Source of the DNA: a bacterium
GTDB taxonomy: Bacteria > DRYD01
Assembly (NCBI GenBank): GCA_026418475.1
Contig: JAOABG010000004.1
Coordinates: 2,806-47,370, forward strand
Reading direction: 5' to 3'
DNA: 44,565 bases
Part shown: piece by piece, positions 28,607-37,374 of the stretch
How positions within the stretch are numbered: position 1 is the stretch's first letter
Layout of the letters: each line of letters begins with the position of its first letter
Translations under genes and position numbers: made by a program
The notes under the pieces: model-generated
What the model was told of the DNA's origin: nothing
What the model saw: only the letters and a program-made list of their open reading frames with translations
Databases searched by the model: none

Positions 28607-29299
28607 CTATTCTTTGTTCTGTCTCGATTCGGATAACTTGGTTAAAGCTGCTGCAACCACACCACCTACTATTCCTCCTATTGCTGCTCCTGCCAATCCT
28701 CCGATCAAAATGTGTTCGAGATGACTAATTCCAGTTTCAAACTTTACATGGGTTTTTTGGTAAGTATCTATTATTTTGTAGTCTATTTTGGGAGAAAATC
28801 TTACCCAGTATCCGTTTACTTCTTGGTAGCATTTTTGAATATCTCCATCTCTAATACAATACTCATCTACATCTTCCCATATTGTTTGACTGTATCCTTT
28901 AAATATGGGTTCTTTAACTTCTTGTGTTGTATAGTTTACAATTGGTTTACCATGTCCTTGGAAAGTTTGAGTATATTCTTTATAGATGACTTTTCCATAT
29001 TCATCTTTTACAGGGATTTTTTCATAAACACTTTCTGTGGGGGTGTTATTCACTGATTCCCATGGCCAAGTGGGAACATACTGATTTTTGGGAATTTTAC
29101 CTATTTCATGTGTTTCGTAAATAGGTTCTTTAACTTTAACTTCTACTGTTTCAACTGGTAATGATTTTACTTTTTTATTGGCTTGTATCCCTCCAAGTAT
29201 TGAACCAACAACTGCTCCACCTGCTGCTCCTATACCTACACCTTTAACAATGTTTTCCCCTGATTTTGTTGAGGAATACAAATTATTGTTCAGTTTCAT
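28607..29299 (-). CDS. Double glycine-zipper protein of unknown function
   Basis: N-terminal 'GVGIGAAGGAVVGSILGG' and C-terminal 'LIGGLAGAAIGGIVGGVVAAA' flank a linker repeating 'VKEPI(Y/F)'. Confidence 0.75.
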   Translation of the reverse strand: MKLNNNLYSSTKSGENIVKGVGIGAAGGAVVGSILGGIQANKKVKSLPVETVEVKVKEPIYETHEIGKIPKNQYVPTWPWESVNNTPTESVYEKIPVKDEYGKVIYKEYTQTFQGHGKPIVNYTTQEVKEPIFKGYSQTIWEDVDEYCIRDGDIQKCYQEVNGYWVRFSPKIDYKIIDTYQKTHVKFETGISHLEHILIGGLAGAAIGGIVGGVVAAALTKLSESRQNKE

Positions 29300-29374
29300 A
29301 AACTTTCACCTCCATAAAACTATAATTATTATTTACGTAATAAAAAAATACTGTAAAATTTCTGAATAGTAATT

Positions 29375-29396
29375 GTAAAAAAAAAGTTAAAAAAAG
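29375..29396 (-). promoter_or_regulatory. Phased T-tract element (minus strand CTTTTTTTAACTTTTTTTTTAC)
   Basis: Same 11-bp spaced T-tract-AC arrangement, about 76 bp upstream of the glycine-zipper gene. Confidence 0.4.
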
Positions 29397-29462
29397 TGAT
29401 TTGGGAAATATTACGAGGTAATTAATATTTCTTATAGAAAAATTAGATTGATAGTAACCAAA

Positions 29463-31463
29463 ATGTTCGAGCTTGTTTCAAATTTCAATCTAACAAAAGC
29501 TCAGAAAGAATGTGTTGATCAAATAATTAGTAGTATAGAAAAAAATAAATTTACTACATTATTGGGAGTTACGGGATCTGGAAAAACTTTTATTATGGCT
29601 AACGTTATAGAAAGACTTCAAATTCCTGCTATTATAATATCTCATAATAAAGTTCTTGCTTCTCAATTATTTGGGGAATTTAAGAATTTTTTCCCTCGCA
29701 ATCAAGTGGAATTTTTTATAAGTTACTATGATTTTTATAGACCAGAAGCTTATATACCACAACAAGATTTATATTTTGAAAAGGAAGCAGTGATTAATAT
29801 GGTAATAGATAAACTTAGACACAGAGCTACACAAGCCGCTATATCTAATCCTTATTCTATTGTGGTTTCAAGTGTTTCTTGTATATATAACTTGGGATCC
29901 CCTGAGACTTACCAAGAGTTCTTTATTAATGTATATAAAAACAAAAAAATGGACATCACAGAATTCACTAAAATGCTGGTTAATATATACTATGAAAATA
30001 ATGAAAATGATTTTAAACAGGGTAGATTTATGGTGAGGGGAAATGTTGTTTATGTTTTTCCTTCAGGTGAGGACGTTGTATTGAGAATAGATCTTGAAGA
30101 AGATATTATATCTCATTTATTTTTGGTCGAGCCTGTCAGCTTTAAAAGGATATCTGAGGTTGATTTTTTTACAATATACCCTGCAAAATTGTTTGTGTCA
30201 TCATATGATAACATTATTAAATCAATTGAGGAAATAAAAACTGATTTATTGAAAAGATATAATGAATTGGTAGGTAATGGTAAAGTGATAGAAGCAGAGA
30301 GGTTAAAAACCAGAGTTGAGTATGATATCGCCATGTTATCAAAATTTGGTAGTTGTCCGGGGATTGAAAATTATTCCAGATATTTGTCTGGAAGGCCTCC
30401 TGGAAGCCCTCCTTATACCCTGTTAGATTATTTTTCTTCAGATTTTATCGCGTTTATTGATGAAAGCCATGTAACTATTCCACAGATCAGGGCCATGTAT
30501 AAATCAGATAGGAATCGCAAAGAAGTTTTGGTTGAACATGGTTTTAGATTACCCTCTTGTTTGGATAATCGTCCACTTAAGTTTGAAGAATTCATAGAAA
30601 AGGTTAATAGGGTGGTTTTTGTCTCCGCAACACCAGGTGAGTTTGAAGTTTCCAATAGTAATATCATTGAGCTTTTAGTAAGGCCAAGTGGAATAGTTGA
30701 TCCTGAAATAGTAATTAAGTCAAATAAAGATGTAATAAAAGAAATAATAGATATATCTCAGCAAGAAAAGAAGGAAAACAATAGAGTTATTGTTAATGTT
30801 TTAACTCAGAAGATTGCTGAAGATTTGAGTGAATATTTAACACTGAATTCAGTTCTTTCTACATTTTTACATTCAAAGATTAAACCATTGGATAGGTTAA
30901 AAATACTTTTTGATTTCAGAAAAGGTTTGTATGATGTTCTTGTTGGTGTTAATTTACTTCGTGAGGGGTTGGATCTACCAGAAGTTTCAGTCGTAATTAT
31001 AGCTAATGGTGATAAGCAGGGGTTTTTGAGAAGTAAAAACAGTATTATCCAATTGGCTGGTAGAGCAGCAAGAAATATGGCTTCAAAAGTGATAATATTC
31101 ACTGATACTATTACACCTGCTATAGCTCAAGCTGTAGAAGAGGTAGAAAGAAGAAGAAGATATCAAATGCAGTACAATGCGGAGAATAATATAACACCTC
31201 AAAATATACCTCCCAAACCTAAAGATATACTTAAAATTGTTTTTCAGCTTATAGGAAAAGAAGTTTCAGGTTTGACAATAAAAGATGTCGCCTTTTTGGA
31301 TGATGAGGAGTTTATAAAATATCTTAGCAGTATTAGTAAAAATCAAATAAATGAATTAAAAAGGTATCTAAAATTACAAATGAAAGAGTTAGCAGATAAT
31401 ATGGAATTTGAACAAGCAATAATAATGAGAGAAAAATTGAAAATTCTGGAGAATATTAAATAA
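29463..31463 (+). CDS. uvrB: Excinuclease ABC subunit UvrB
   Basis: 'TLLGVTGSGKTFIMANVI', 'SYYDFYRPEAYIPQ', 'IDESHVTIPQI', 'VGVNLLREGLDLPEVSVV'. Start uncertain: TTG 29448 or ATG 29463. Confidence 0.98.
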   Translation: MFELVSNFNLTKAQKECVDQIISSIEKNKFTTLLGVTGSGKTFIMANVIERLQIPAIIISHNKVLASQLFGEFKNFFPRNQVEFFISYYDFYRPEAYIPQQDLYFEKEAVINMVIDKLRHRATQAAISNPYSIVVSSVSCIYNLGSPETYQEFFINVYKNKKMDITEFTKMLVNIYYENNENDFKQGRFMVRGNVVYVFPSGEDVVLRIDLEEDIISHLFLVEPVSFKRISEVDFFTIYPAKLFVSSYDNIIKSIEEIKTDLLKRYNELVGNGKVIEAERLKTRVEYDIAMLSKFGSCPGIENYSRYLSGRPPGSPPYTLLDYFSSDFIAFIDESHVTIPQIRAMYKSDRNRKEVLVEHGFRLPSCLDNRPLKFEEFIEKVNRVVFVSATPGEFEVSNSNIIELLVRPSGIVDPEIVIKSNKDVIKEIIDISQQEKKENNRVIVNVLTQKIAEDLSEYLTLNSVLSTFLHSKIKPLDRLKILFDFRKGLYDVLVGVNLLREGLDLPEVSVVIIANGDKQGFLRSKNSIIQLAGRAARNMASKVIIFTDTITPAIAQAVEEVERRRRYQMQYNAENNITPQNIPPKPKDILKIVFQLIGKEVSGLTIKDVAFLDDEEFIKYLSSISKNQINELKRYLKLQMKELADNMEFEQAIIMREKLKILENIK

Positions 31464-31567
31464 TTTTTGAAATTTTAGACAAAAATAAACGTGGTATATT
31501 TCCTGAACTTTGAAAAAATTATTGAGTTTAGTATTAATTGCCATAAAGAATAAAATATAAAAAATTA

Positions 31568-31587
31568 TTTTTTACATTTTTTTTACA
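31568..31587 (+). promoter_or_regulatory. Phased T-tract element (TTTTTTACATTTTTTTTACA)
   Basis: Two T-tract-ACA units 11 bp apart, about 70 bp upstream of the C11-like gene. Confidence 0.45.
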
Positions 31588-31656
31588 TTTTCAAACGATA
31601 TATTTGAGACGTAATAGCAAAACTAATAAAAATTATTCTTTTAAGGGGTGAAAAAA

Positions 31657-33468
31657 ATGAATATAAATGCAGTGAATGGATCTGTTAAACATAATTTAAT
31701 TAGTAAAAGTAATATTTCAAAATTTGAAGAAAAAGATGAAAAAGATTGGACCGTATTTTTATATCTTAATACAGAAGATGATAATTCTGTAAAAAATTTG
31801 ATGCTTAATCTCAAAATGCTTGAAATGGTAGGTTCTGATAAGAACTTGAATATTGTTGTCCAAGCTTATATACCTTCTTGGGGAAAGGTAAAGAGATTCT
31901 ATATAGAACAGAAAGAAAAATGGGAAACTTCAAAGCTCATAAAAATGGTACTATCTTCTCTTATTCCCTGGAAAAAATTTGAATTGGAGAACAAACCAGT
32001 TGAAGAATTGGAAAAGGTTAATTTAAATGATCCCAAAGTTTTTGAGGATTCATTAAAATGGGTGATAAAGAACTATCCTGCCAAAAAGCTAATGGTTATG
32101 ACTATTGGAGATAATGAGGGTTTGAAAACCTCTTCTGCGCAGGTAAGTATAAAGGATTTTGCAAAAAGTATTGAAAATGTTTATGCTGAAACAAAAGTTA
32201 AACCCGATGTTTTGGTTATGGATGGATCTTCTGTTGCTTCAATAGAAACAGTTACAGAATTAAAAGATAAAGCAAAGTATTTGGTTGGTACAAGTGGATT
32301 TGCTCCAAAACTTAATGTTCCATTTGCTATGTTTCTTAATGAAATGAAGAATCTTATAGATGGTGGCCCTAATGATGTGGAAAGTGTTATAAAATCATAC
32401 TTTCTTATTCATAATCTTTCAGGCGCAAGTTCTCAGACTACTGTTGTAGATTTATCAGATGAATCTATAGATGGAGCTGTTAAAGCTTGGGATCAAATGT
32501 CCAAGGAATTGCTAAAATTGGATGACCAAACTCTTGTAGATAAAATTCTACCTCTAATGTACAAGGCAGAGGATTTGGCCAATACTCCTGAAAGAAAACC
32601 TTATCTTGAAATGAGAGATGCAATTAGTTTTGCTAAGCTTGTATCTCAATCTGGTGATTTGCCACAAAGTTTGAGAAAAGCTGCTTATGATGCTGTCCAG
32701 AAGGTTACCAATATAGTTCATATGGAGAATAATTTGTATAAAAAGGAATTAGATCCAGATTCTAATGGAATTTCAGTTTTCATGCCAGATAATTTAGGTA
32801 ATTTCAAATCTGAAAAGTTTCCTATTCCTAAAGGATTCAAAAAGGATTATGGCTATTCGGAATTGTTATTTTCTAAATTGACCAATTGGGATGAATTTTT
32901 GAATAGAATTAGTCAAAAAGGAGTAATGGAGAAATTCTTGTTAAAGTTAGGTTTTTCCCAAAGTGTTATAGATAACATTTATGCTATAAGGAATCATTCT
33001 GTTAAGCTTTATAAAGATAAGATTTCGGGGTGGGCAAATTTAATGGCTTGGTTCAATGCTGTTAATAGGATTAGCAGTGATAAGCCGGTTGGGTTGTGGT
33101 TTATTCCACCATTTATTACACTGCCTTTGGGTATAATAAGTTCAGTTGAACAGATTTATAGTAATATTAAAGCTGCTAAGTACGTTTATGATAATATACC
33201 TCAAAAGGATATACTTGGAGTAATAGGCTTGGATGCTGCTCAGGGGTTAGCGAAGTTGATTGCCAATGTTTCTTATTTGGTCCCATTTTTAGCACCTGCA
33301 GCTCCTGCAGCAGGTCTGTTTACTTTCTTGTTGCCATGGATAAAGGATTTCTACAACGTATATTTGAATTACAAGAACAATAAAGAAAAATTTGTCTATA
33401 ATGATGTAACATTTGCAGATACTGCAAAAATGTATTTCCTTAATAAGTTTGCTAATATGTTAACTTGA
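31657..33468 (+). CDS. Clostripain (C11)-like protein, predicted catalytically inactive, with hydrophobic C-terminus
   Basis: 'KDWTVFLYLNTEDDNSVKNLMLNLKMLEMVGSDKNLNIVVQAY', 'NYPAKKLMVMTIGDNEGL', 'DVLVMDGSSVASIETVTELKDKAKYLVGTS'. Start ATG 31657 after AAGGGG. Confidence 0.75.
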   Translation: MNINAVNGSVKHNLISKSNISKFEEKDEKDWTVFLYLNTEDDNSVKNLMLNLKMLEMVGSDKNLNIVVQAYIPSWGKVKRFYIEQKEKWETSKLIKMVLSSLIPWKKFELENKPVEELEKVNLNDPKVFEDSLKWVIKNYPAKKLMVMTIGDNEGLKTSSAQVSIKDFAKSIENVYAETKVKPDVLVMDGSSVASIETVTELKDKAKYLVGTSGFAPKLNVPFAMFLNEMKNLIDGGPNDVESVIKSYFLIHNLSGASSQTTVVDLSDESIDGAVKAWDQMSKELLKLDDQTLVDKILPLMYKAEDLANTPERKPYLEMRDAISFAKLVSQSGDLPQSLRKAAYDAVQKVTNIVHMENNLYKKELDPDSNGISVFMPDNLGNFKSEKFPIPKGFKKDYGYSELLFSKLTNWDEFLNRISQKGVMEKFLLKLGFSQSVIDNIYAIRNHSVKLYKDKISGWANLMAWFNAVNRISSDKPVGLWFIPPFITLPLGIISSVEQIYSNIKAAKYVYDNIPQKDILGVIGLDAAQGLAKLIANVSYLVPFLAPAAPAAGLFTFLLPWIKDFYNVYLNYKNNKEKFVYNDVTFADTAKMYFLNKFANMLT

Positions 33469-33499
33469 ACGTTTATAAATTATTTTTTGAATTGCTAAA

Positions 33500-33535
33500 T
33501 AGAAAATTTTTTTAGTATAGAAAATTTTTTTAGTA
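33500..33535. repeat. 18-bp tandem duplication TAGAAAATTTTTTTAGTA x2
   Basis: Exact copies 33500-33517 and 33518-33535. Confidence 0.95.
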
Positions 33536-33569
33536 AATAAAAAAGGAGTTTTTTTTAAATTGTCAAAAA

Positions 33570-33591
33570 CTAATTTAGGACTTTAAATTAG
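33570..33591 (+). promoter_or_regulatory. 8-bp inverted repeat hairpin abutting the micro-ORF Shine-Dalgarno
   Basis: CTAATTTA-GGACTT-TAAATTAG followed directly by GGAGGTGAAACCATG. Confidence 0.5.
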
Positions 33592-33603
33592 GGAGGTGAA
33601 ACC

Positions 33604-33672
33604 ATGGGTTGGTGGTGGCTGGTAGCTTTAGCAATAATATTGGTTGGTTTATCATATCCTGACGAGTTTTAA
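33604..33672 (+). CDS. Putative 22-aa membrane micropeptide MGWWWLVALAIILVGLSYPDEF
   Basis: Strong Shine-Dalgarno (AGGGAGGTGA) at good spacing, ATG start, one hydrophobic helix, TAA stop. Not in the ORF track. Confidence 0.65.
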   Translation: MGWWWLVALAIILVGLSYPDEF

Positions 33673-33705
33673 ATAAATCTCCAATATATTAAGGGAGGAT
33701 AAAAA

Positions 33706-34263
33706 ATGAATTGCCCAAGATGTAAGACATTTGGAAGTGTAGTGGAAATGAAGCCGTCTAATCTCAATAATATGGAGTTAGACTTATGTGAGGAATGTGG
33801 AGGAATATGGTTTGATAAACAGGAGTTGGGGAAAGCCACAAATATATCAAAAGAGGATATAGATAAATTTACCGAAGTTTTAGGGAATGCCAAAGAATTT
33901 GATAAATCTAAAGATACTGAGTTAGAATGTCCAAGATGTAATGTTCCTTTATTTAAATATAGATACATGTATACTTCCAATATTTATATTGATGGGTGTG
34001 ATAAATGTGAGGGTGTTTGGATAGATAAGGGTGAACTACTTGCTATAGTGAATTATTTGGAAGAAGCTTCTAAAGTTGATCCTGAAAAAGAGGCTGCCAT
34101 ATTAGCCAAAATTAAACAAATCAAACTTGAATATGAGCAAAGAGAAAAAGAATTTATGGATAGTTTAGTTACTCTTGATGACAGAGCAAGAAATCCTGTT
34201 TCCAGAGCTTTTGGTGAGGTTCTTCAAGCGATATATTCCTTCCTGTATAAAAGAGGACTATGA
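33706..34263 (+). CDS. Double TFIIB-type zinc-ribbon protein (zf-TFIIB-like)
   Basis: 'MNCPRCKTFG...DLCEECGGIWFDKQEL' and 'LECPRCNVPL...DGCDKCEGVWIDKGEL'. Confidence 0.85.
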   Translation: MNCPRCKTFGSVVEMKPSNLNNMELDLCEECGGIWFDKQELGKATNISKEDIDKFTEVLGNAKEFDKSKDTELECPRCNVPLFKYRYMYTSNIYIDGCDKCEGVWIDKGELLAIVNYLEEASKVDPEKEAAILAKIKQIKLEYEQREKEFMDSLVTLDDRARNPVSRAFGEVLQAIYSFLYKRGL

Positions 34264-34850
34264 AAAGAATGTTTCATCAGAAAGTCAAGGAGATAAGGTA
34301 TTGCCTGGACCAAGATCTAAAAAATATAGAAGGATTTTCTCAAGAAGAATCGCTGGTTATAAAGAAAATAGGTGAATTAATATATCAAAATGATAATATT
34401 TACCTGACAACGAATATCAGAAAACTGTGGAACACTTTTCAAGAAGAAAAGATTGATTTTGAAAGGTTTATTCAGATACTCAAGGATCTAAATGAAAAAG
34501 AGTTATTGGATATTAAATTTTTGGAAGATATAGTTTATTCATCGATTATAGTAAGTCCTGAACTGATGTTTATCTTTTACAAAAATTATATCCAGGAATT
34601 TCCCAAGCTTATAGAGTTGGTGATTTTCGAAATACAAGAAAAGGAGAATAGAGATAGTTTTAAAATTGCTGAAAATATTGGTATTAAACTTGTTGTTATT
34701 AACAACATTCTTGACTATATTAGAATGCGGGGAGTTATTGAATTAATGAGATACAGTGGAACTCCATTGCCAGGAGGTAAAAGTTTCATTATTCTTAAGT
34801 TTGATAAGGATAAAATTAATACTATAAAAAGGGAATTGACTAATTTTTAA
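34260..34850 (+). CDS. Uncharacterised helical protein
   Basis: 196-aa ORF with ATGA overlap to the zinc-ribbon gene. Confidence 0.65.
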   Translation: MKRMFHQKVKEIRYCLDQDLKNIEGFSQEESLVIKKIGELIYQNDNIYLTTNIRKLWNTFQEEKIDFERFIQILKDLNEKELLDIKFLEDIVYSSIIVSPELMFIFYKNYIQEFPKLIELVIFEIQEKENRDSFKIAENIGIKLVVINNILDYIRMRGVIELMRYSGTPLPGGKSFIILKFDKDKINTIKRELTNF

Positions 34851-34853
34851 TGA

Positions 34854-35105
34854 ATGTCCAAAAAAAAGTATGTTCTTGTTGTGACTGAGATCAATTCTAA
34901 GTGGGTTAAATTGTGCTTTGAAGATGGGCAATTCATAACCATACCCAGAGAAAAACTTCCTGAGAATATGTATGTTGGTCAAGTTGTGGAAATATCAATT
35001 AAAACAACAACACTGCTTACTATTCTCAAAGAGATAGAAAATATTGCTAAAAAGGATAAAGATTTCCAGGGTGAGATAAACAGCTCGTCGGTTAAGATTG
35101 AGTAG
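34854..35105 (+). CDS. DUF3006-like small beta-barrel protein
   Basis: 'KYVLVVTEINSKWVKLCFEDGQFITIPREKLPENMYVGQVVEI'. Confidence 0.6.
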   Translation: MSKKKYVLVVTEINSKWVKLCFEDGQFITIPREKLPENMYVGQVVEISIKTTTLLTILKEIENIAKKDKDFQGEINSSSVKIE

Positions 35106-35108
35106 TAA

Positions 35109-35993
35109 ATGAAGAGTTCTTTTTTCTTTGCTCATGGTCCTAATGCTTCCAGAATAAGAAAAATATCTAATGAAAGTAATATTACCACTGTTTGTGAGGA
35201 TGCCAGGTGTCCAAATAGGGGTTTGTGTTGGGAGAATCTGAGTGCCACTTTTCTACTACTTGGTCCTTTTTGTACTCGCTCATGTAGGTTTTGTTATATA
35301 CGTAAAGGTAAAACACAACCTGTTAATTATGAATCTATAGATAATTTTGCTTTTTCATTGGCAAGATTGAATCTCAAGTATTATACGTTTACTATGGTTA
35401 CGAGGGATGATTTACCTGATCATGGAGCTAAATACCTTTACATTTTGTTTTCTAAAATCAAAGAACTTAATCCTACTTGTTATATAGAGGTTTTGATCAG
35501 TGACTTGGGTGGCAGCTACGATAATTTGAAGATTATCCTTTATGAGAGGGGTTTGGTTGATGTTTTGGCTCATAATGTTGAGACAGTGAGAAGATTGACA
35601 CCTGTTGTTAGAGATAAGAGGTTTTCCTATGAAGGTAGCCTTAGTGTTCTAAGTATGGCAAAGCAGATAAATAGTTCTGTTGTTACAAAAAGCTCAATAA
35701 TTGTTGGACTTGGAGAGTGTGAAGATGAAATATATAAGACGATGGATGATTTAAGGGGTGTTGATTGTGATGCTTTAACTATTGGTCAGTATTTTAGACC
35801 TTCTTTAAAAAACATGGAAGTTAAAAGGGTTTACACTGAGCAAGAGTTCAAAATGATGGAGGATATTGCTATAAGCAAGGGTTTTCATTTTGTTAAAGCG
35901 GGTAAGAATGTTAGAACATCTTATAAAGCCTATGAGTTGATAAAGTTAATACAGTATAGAAAGGGAGGTTTTTATGGTCAGAGTGGAGTTTGA
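35109..35993 (+). CDS. lipA: Lipoyl synthase (radical SAM)
   Basis: 'CEDARCPNRGLCWE', 'CTRSCRFCYIRKGK', 'TRDDLPDHGA', 'LTIGQYFRPS', 'VRTSYKA'. Confidence 0.95.
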   Translation: MKSSFFFAHGPNASRIRKISNESNITTVCEDARCPNRGLCWENLSATFLLLGPFCTRSCRFCYIRKGKTQPVNYESIDNFAFSLARLNLKYYTFTMVTRDDLPDHGAKYLYILFSKIKELNPTCYIEVLISDLGGSYDNLKIILYERGLVDVLAHNVETVRRLTPVVRDKRFSYEGSLSVLSMAKQINSSVVTKSSIIVGLGECEDEIYKTMDDLRGVDCDALTIGQYFRPSLKNMEVKRVYTEQEFKMMEDIAISKGFHFVKAGKNVRTSYKAYELIKLIQYRKGGFYGQSGV

Positions 35994-37374
35994 TCCAATG
36001 GGTGGTGTTGAGGTTCCATCTGATAAATACTGGGGTGCACAGACTCAAAGGGCATTGATGAATTTTAATATAAGTGGTAGGAAATGGGATCCTGAAATTA
36101 TCAAGTCTATTATACTTATAAAGAAGTCTTCTGCTGAAGTTAATAGAGATTTGGGATTGTTGGATCCCCAAAAAGCTGAATTCATAATAAAGGCTGCTGA
36201 TCATATTTTGATGAATTGGGATGTGTATTCTGATAATTTCCCTTTGGATGTTTTTCAAACGGGTTCTGGAACTTCCACCAATATGAATGTTAATGAAGTG
36301 ATTTCCAACTTGGCTTGTGAATTGGCTGGCAAAGAAAAGGGATCAAGGTTTATACACCCCAATGATGATGTTAATAAAGGACAATCCTCAAATGATGTGA
36401 TTCCTACTTCCATTAGGATTGCTTCCTATAAAATGGCTGTAAAACTGATATATAGAATTTTTGAATTGATTAATTCTTTCAAAGAAAAGGAGAGTGAACT
36501 TGATGGAATTATAAAGACAGGAAGGACACATCTTATGGATGCAACTCCTGTGTCTTTTTCCCAGGAGTTCTCGGGTTATAGAAGGCAGTTGGAATTAAGT
36601 GTCCAAAGGATAGAATCTGTATTTCCCAGATTAAGAGAGTTGGCTATAGGTGGGACAGCTGTTGGAACTGGAATAAACACTCACAAGGATTTCGGAAAAC
36701 TTGTTTCTAAAAAAATAAACGAGTATATGAAAAATGACATTCCTTTCAATCTATATCCTGAATTTATTGAATCTGTCAATCATTTTGAGACTCAGTCTTC
36801 TATAGATACATTCATAGAGTTTATGTGTTCTATGAAGATATATTGTTTAGCTCTTATAAAGATAACAAATGATTTGAGATGGATGGGTAGTGGTCCTTTT
36901 GGTGGGATAGGGGAGTTATTTTTACCTGAGCTTCAGCCTGGATCTTCAATTATGCCTGGTAAGGTTAATCCTGTTATTCCAGAAGCTGTGGGAATGGCTT
37001 GTTCTTACTGTATCGGATTGGAATACTCACTTAATATTGTTAATCAATATTCCAATTTTGAGTTATCCACTACTTTCCCATTGGTGGGTTTCGCTATAAC
37101 TGAATGTATTAATATACTTTGTAATTTAACTGATATAGTTAAAGATAAATTGGTGATTGGTTTGAAACCCAATCTTGAGAAAATAGAGTATGCTATTAGT
37201 TATAATCCTTCTGTGGTTACTCCTTTGGCTAAACTTTTGGGATATGATAGAGCTTATGAAATAGTGAAGAATGCTTTGAGAGAAAAGATTTCTGTAAAAA
37301 GTTACGTTTTGAAACATGGTATTTTATCTCAAGATCAAGTTGATGAGCTTCTGGATCTGAAGAAGATGATATGA
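35974..37374 (+). CDS. fumC: Class II fumarate hydratase
   Basis: 'DVFQTGSGTSTNMNVNEVI', 'HPNDDVNKGQSSNDVIPTSI', 'GGTAVGTGINTHKDF', 'GSSIMPGKVNPVIPEA'. Confidence 0.95.
   Translation: MVRVEFDPMGGVEVPSDKYWGAQTQRALMNFNISGRKWDPEIIKSIILIKKSSAEVNRDLGLLDPQKAEFIIKAADHILMNWDVYSDNFPLDVFQTGSGTSTNMNVNEVISNLACELAGKEKGSRFIHPNDDVNKGQSSNDVIPTSIRIASYKMAVKLIYRIFELINSFKEKESELDGIIKTGRTHLMDATPVSFSQEFSGYRRQLELSVQRIESVFPRLRELAIGGTAVGTGINTHKDFGKLVSKKINEYMKNDIPFNLYPEFIESVNHFETQSSIDTFIEFMCSMKIYCLALIKITNDLRWMGSGPFGGIGELFLPELQPGSSIMPGKVNPVIPEAVGMACSYCIGLEYSLNIVNQYSNFELSTTFPLVGFAITECINILCNLTDIVKDKLVIGLKPNLEKIEYAISYNPSVVTPLAKLLGYDRAYEIVKNALREKISVKSYVLKHGILSQDQVDELLDLKKMI

Noticed and set aside
28600-28622. AGAACA...TGTTCT as a terminator between lspA and the glycine-zipper gene
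   Set aside because: Only a 6-bp AT-rich stem with no clear U-tract; too weak to call.
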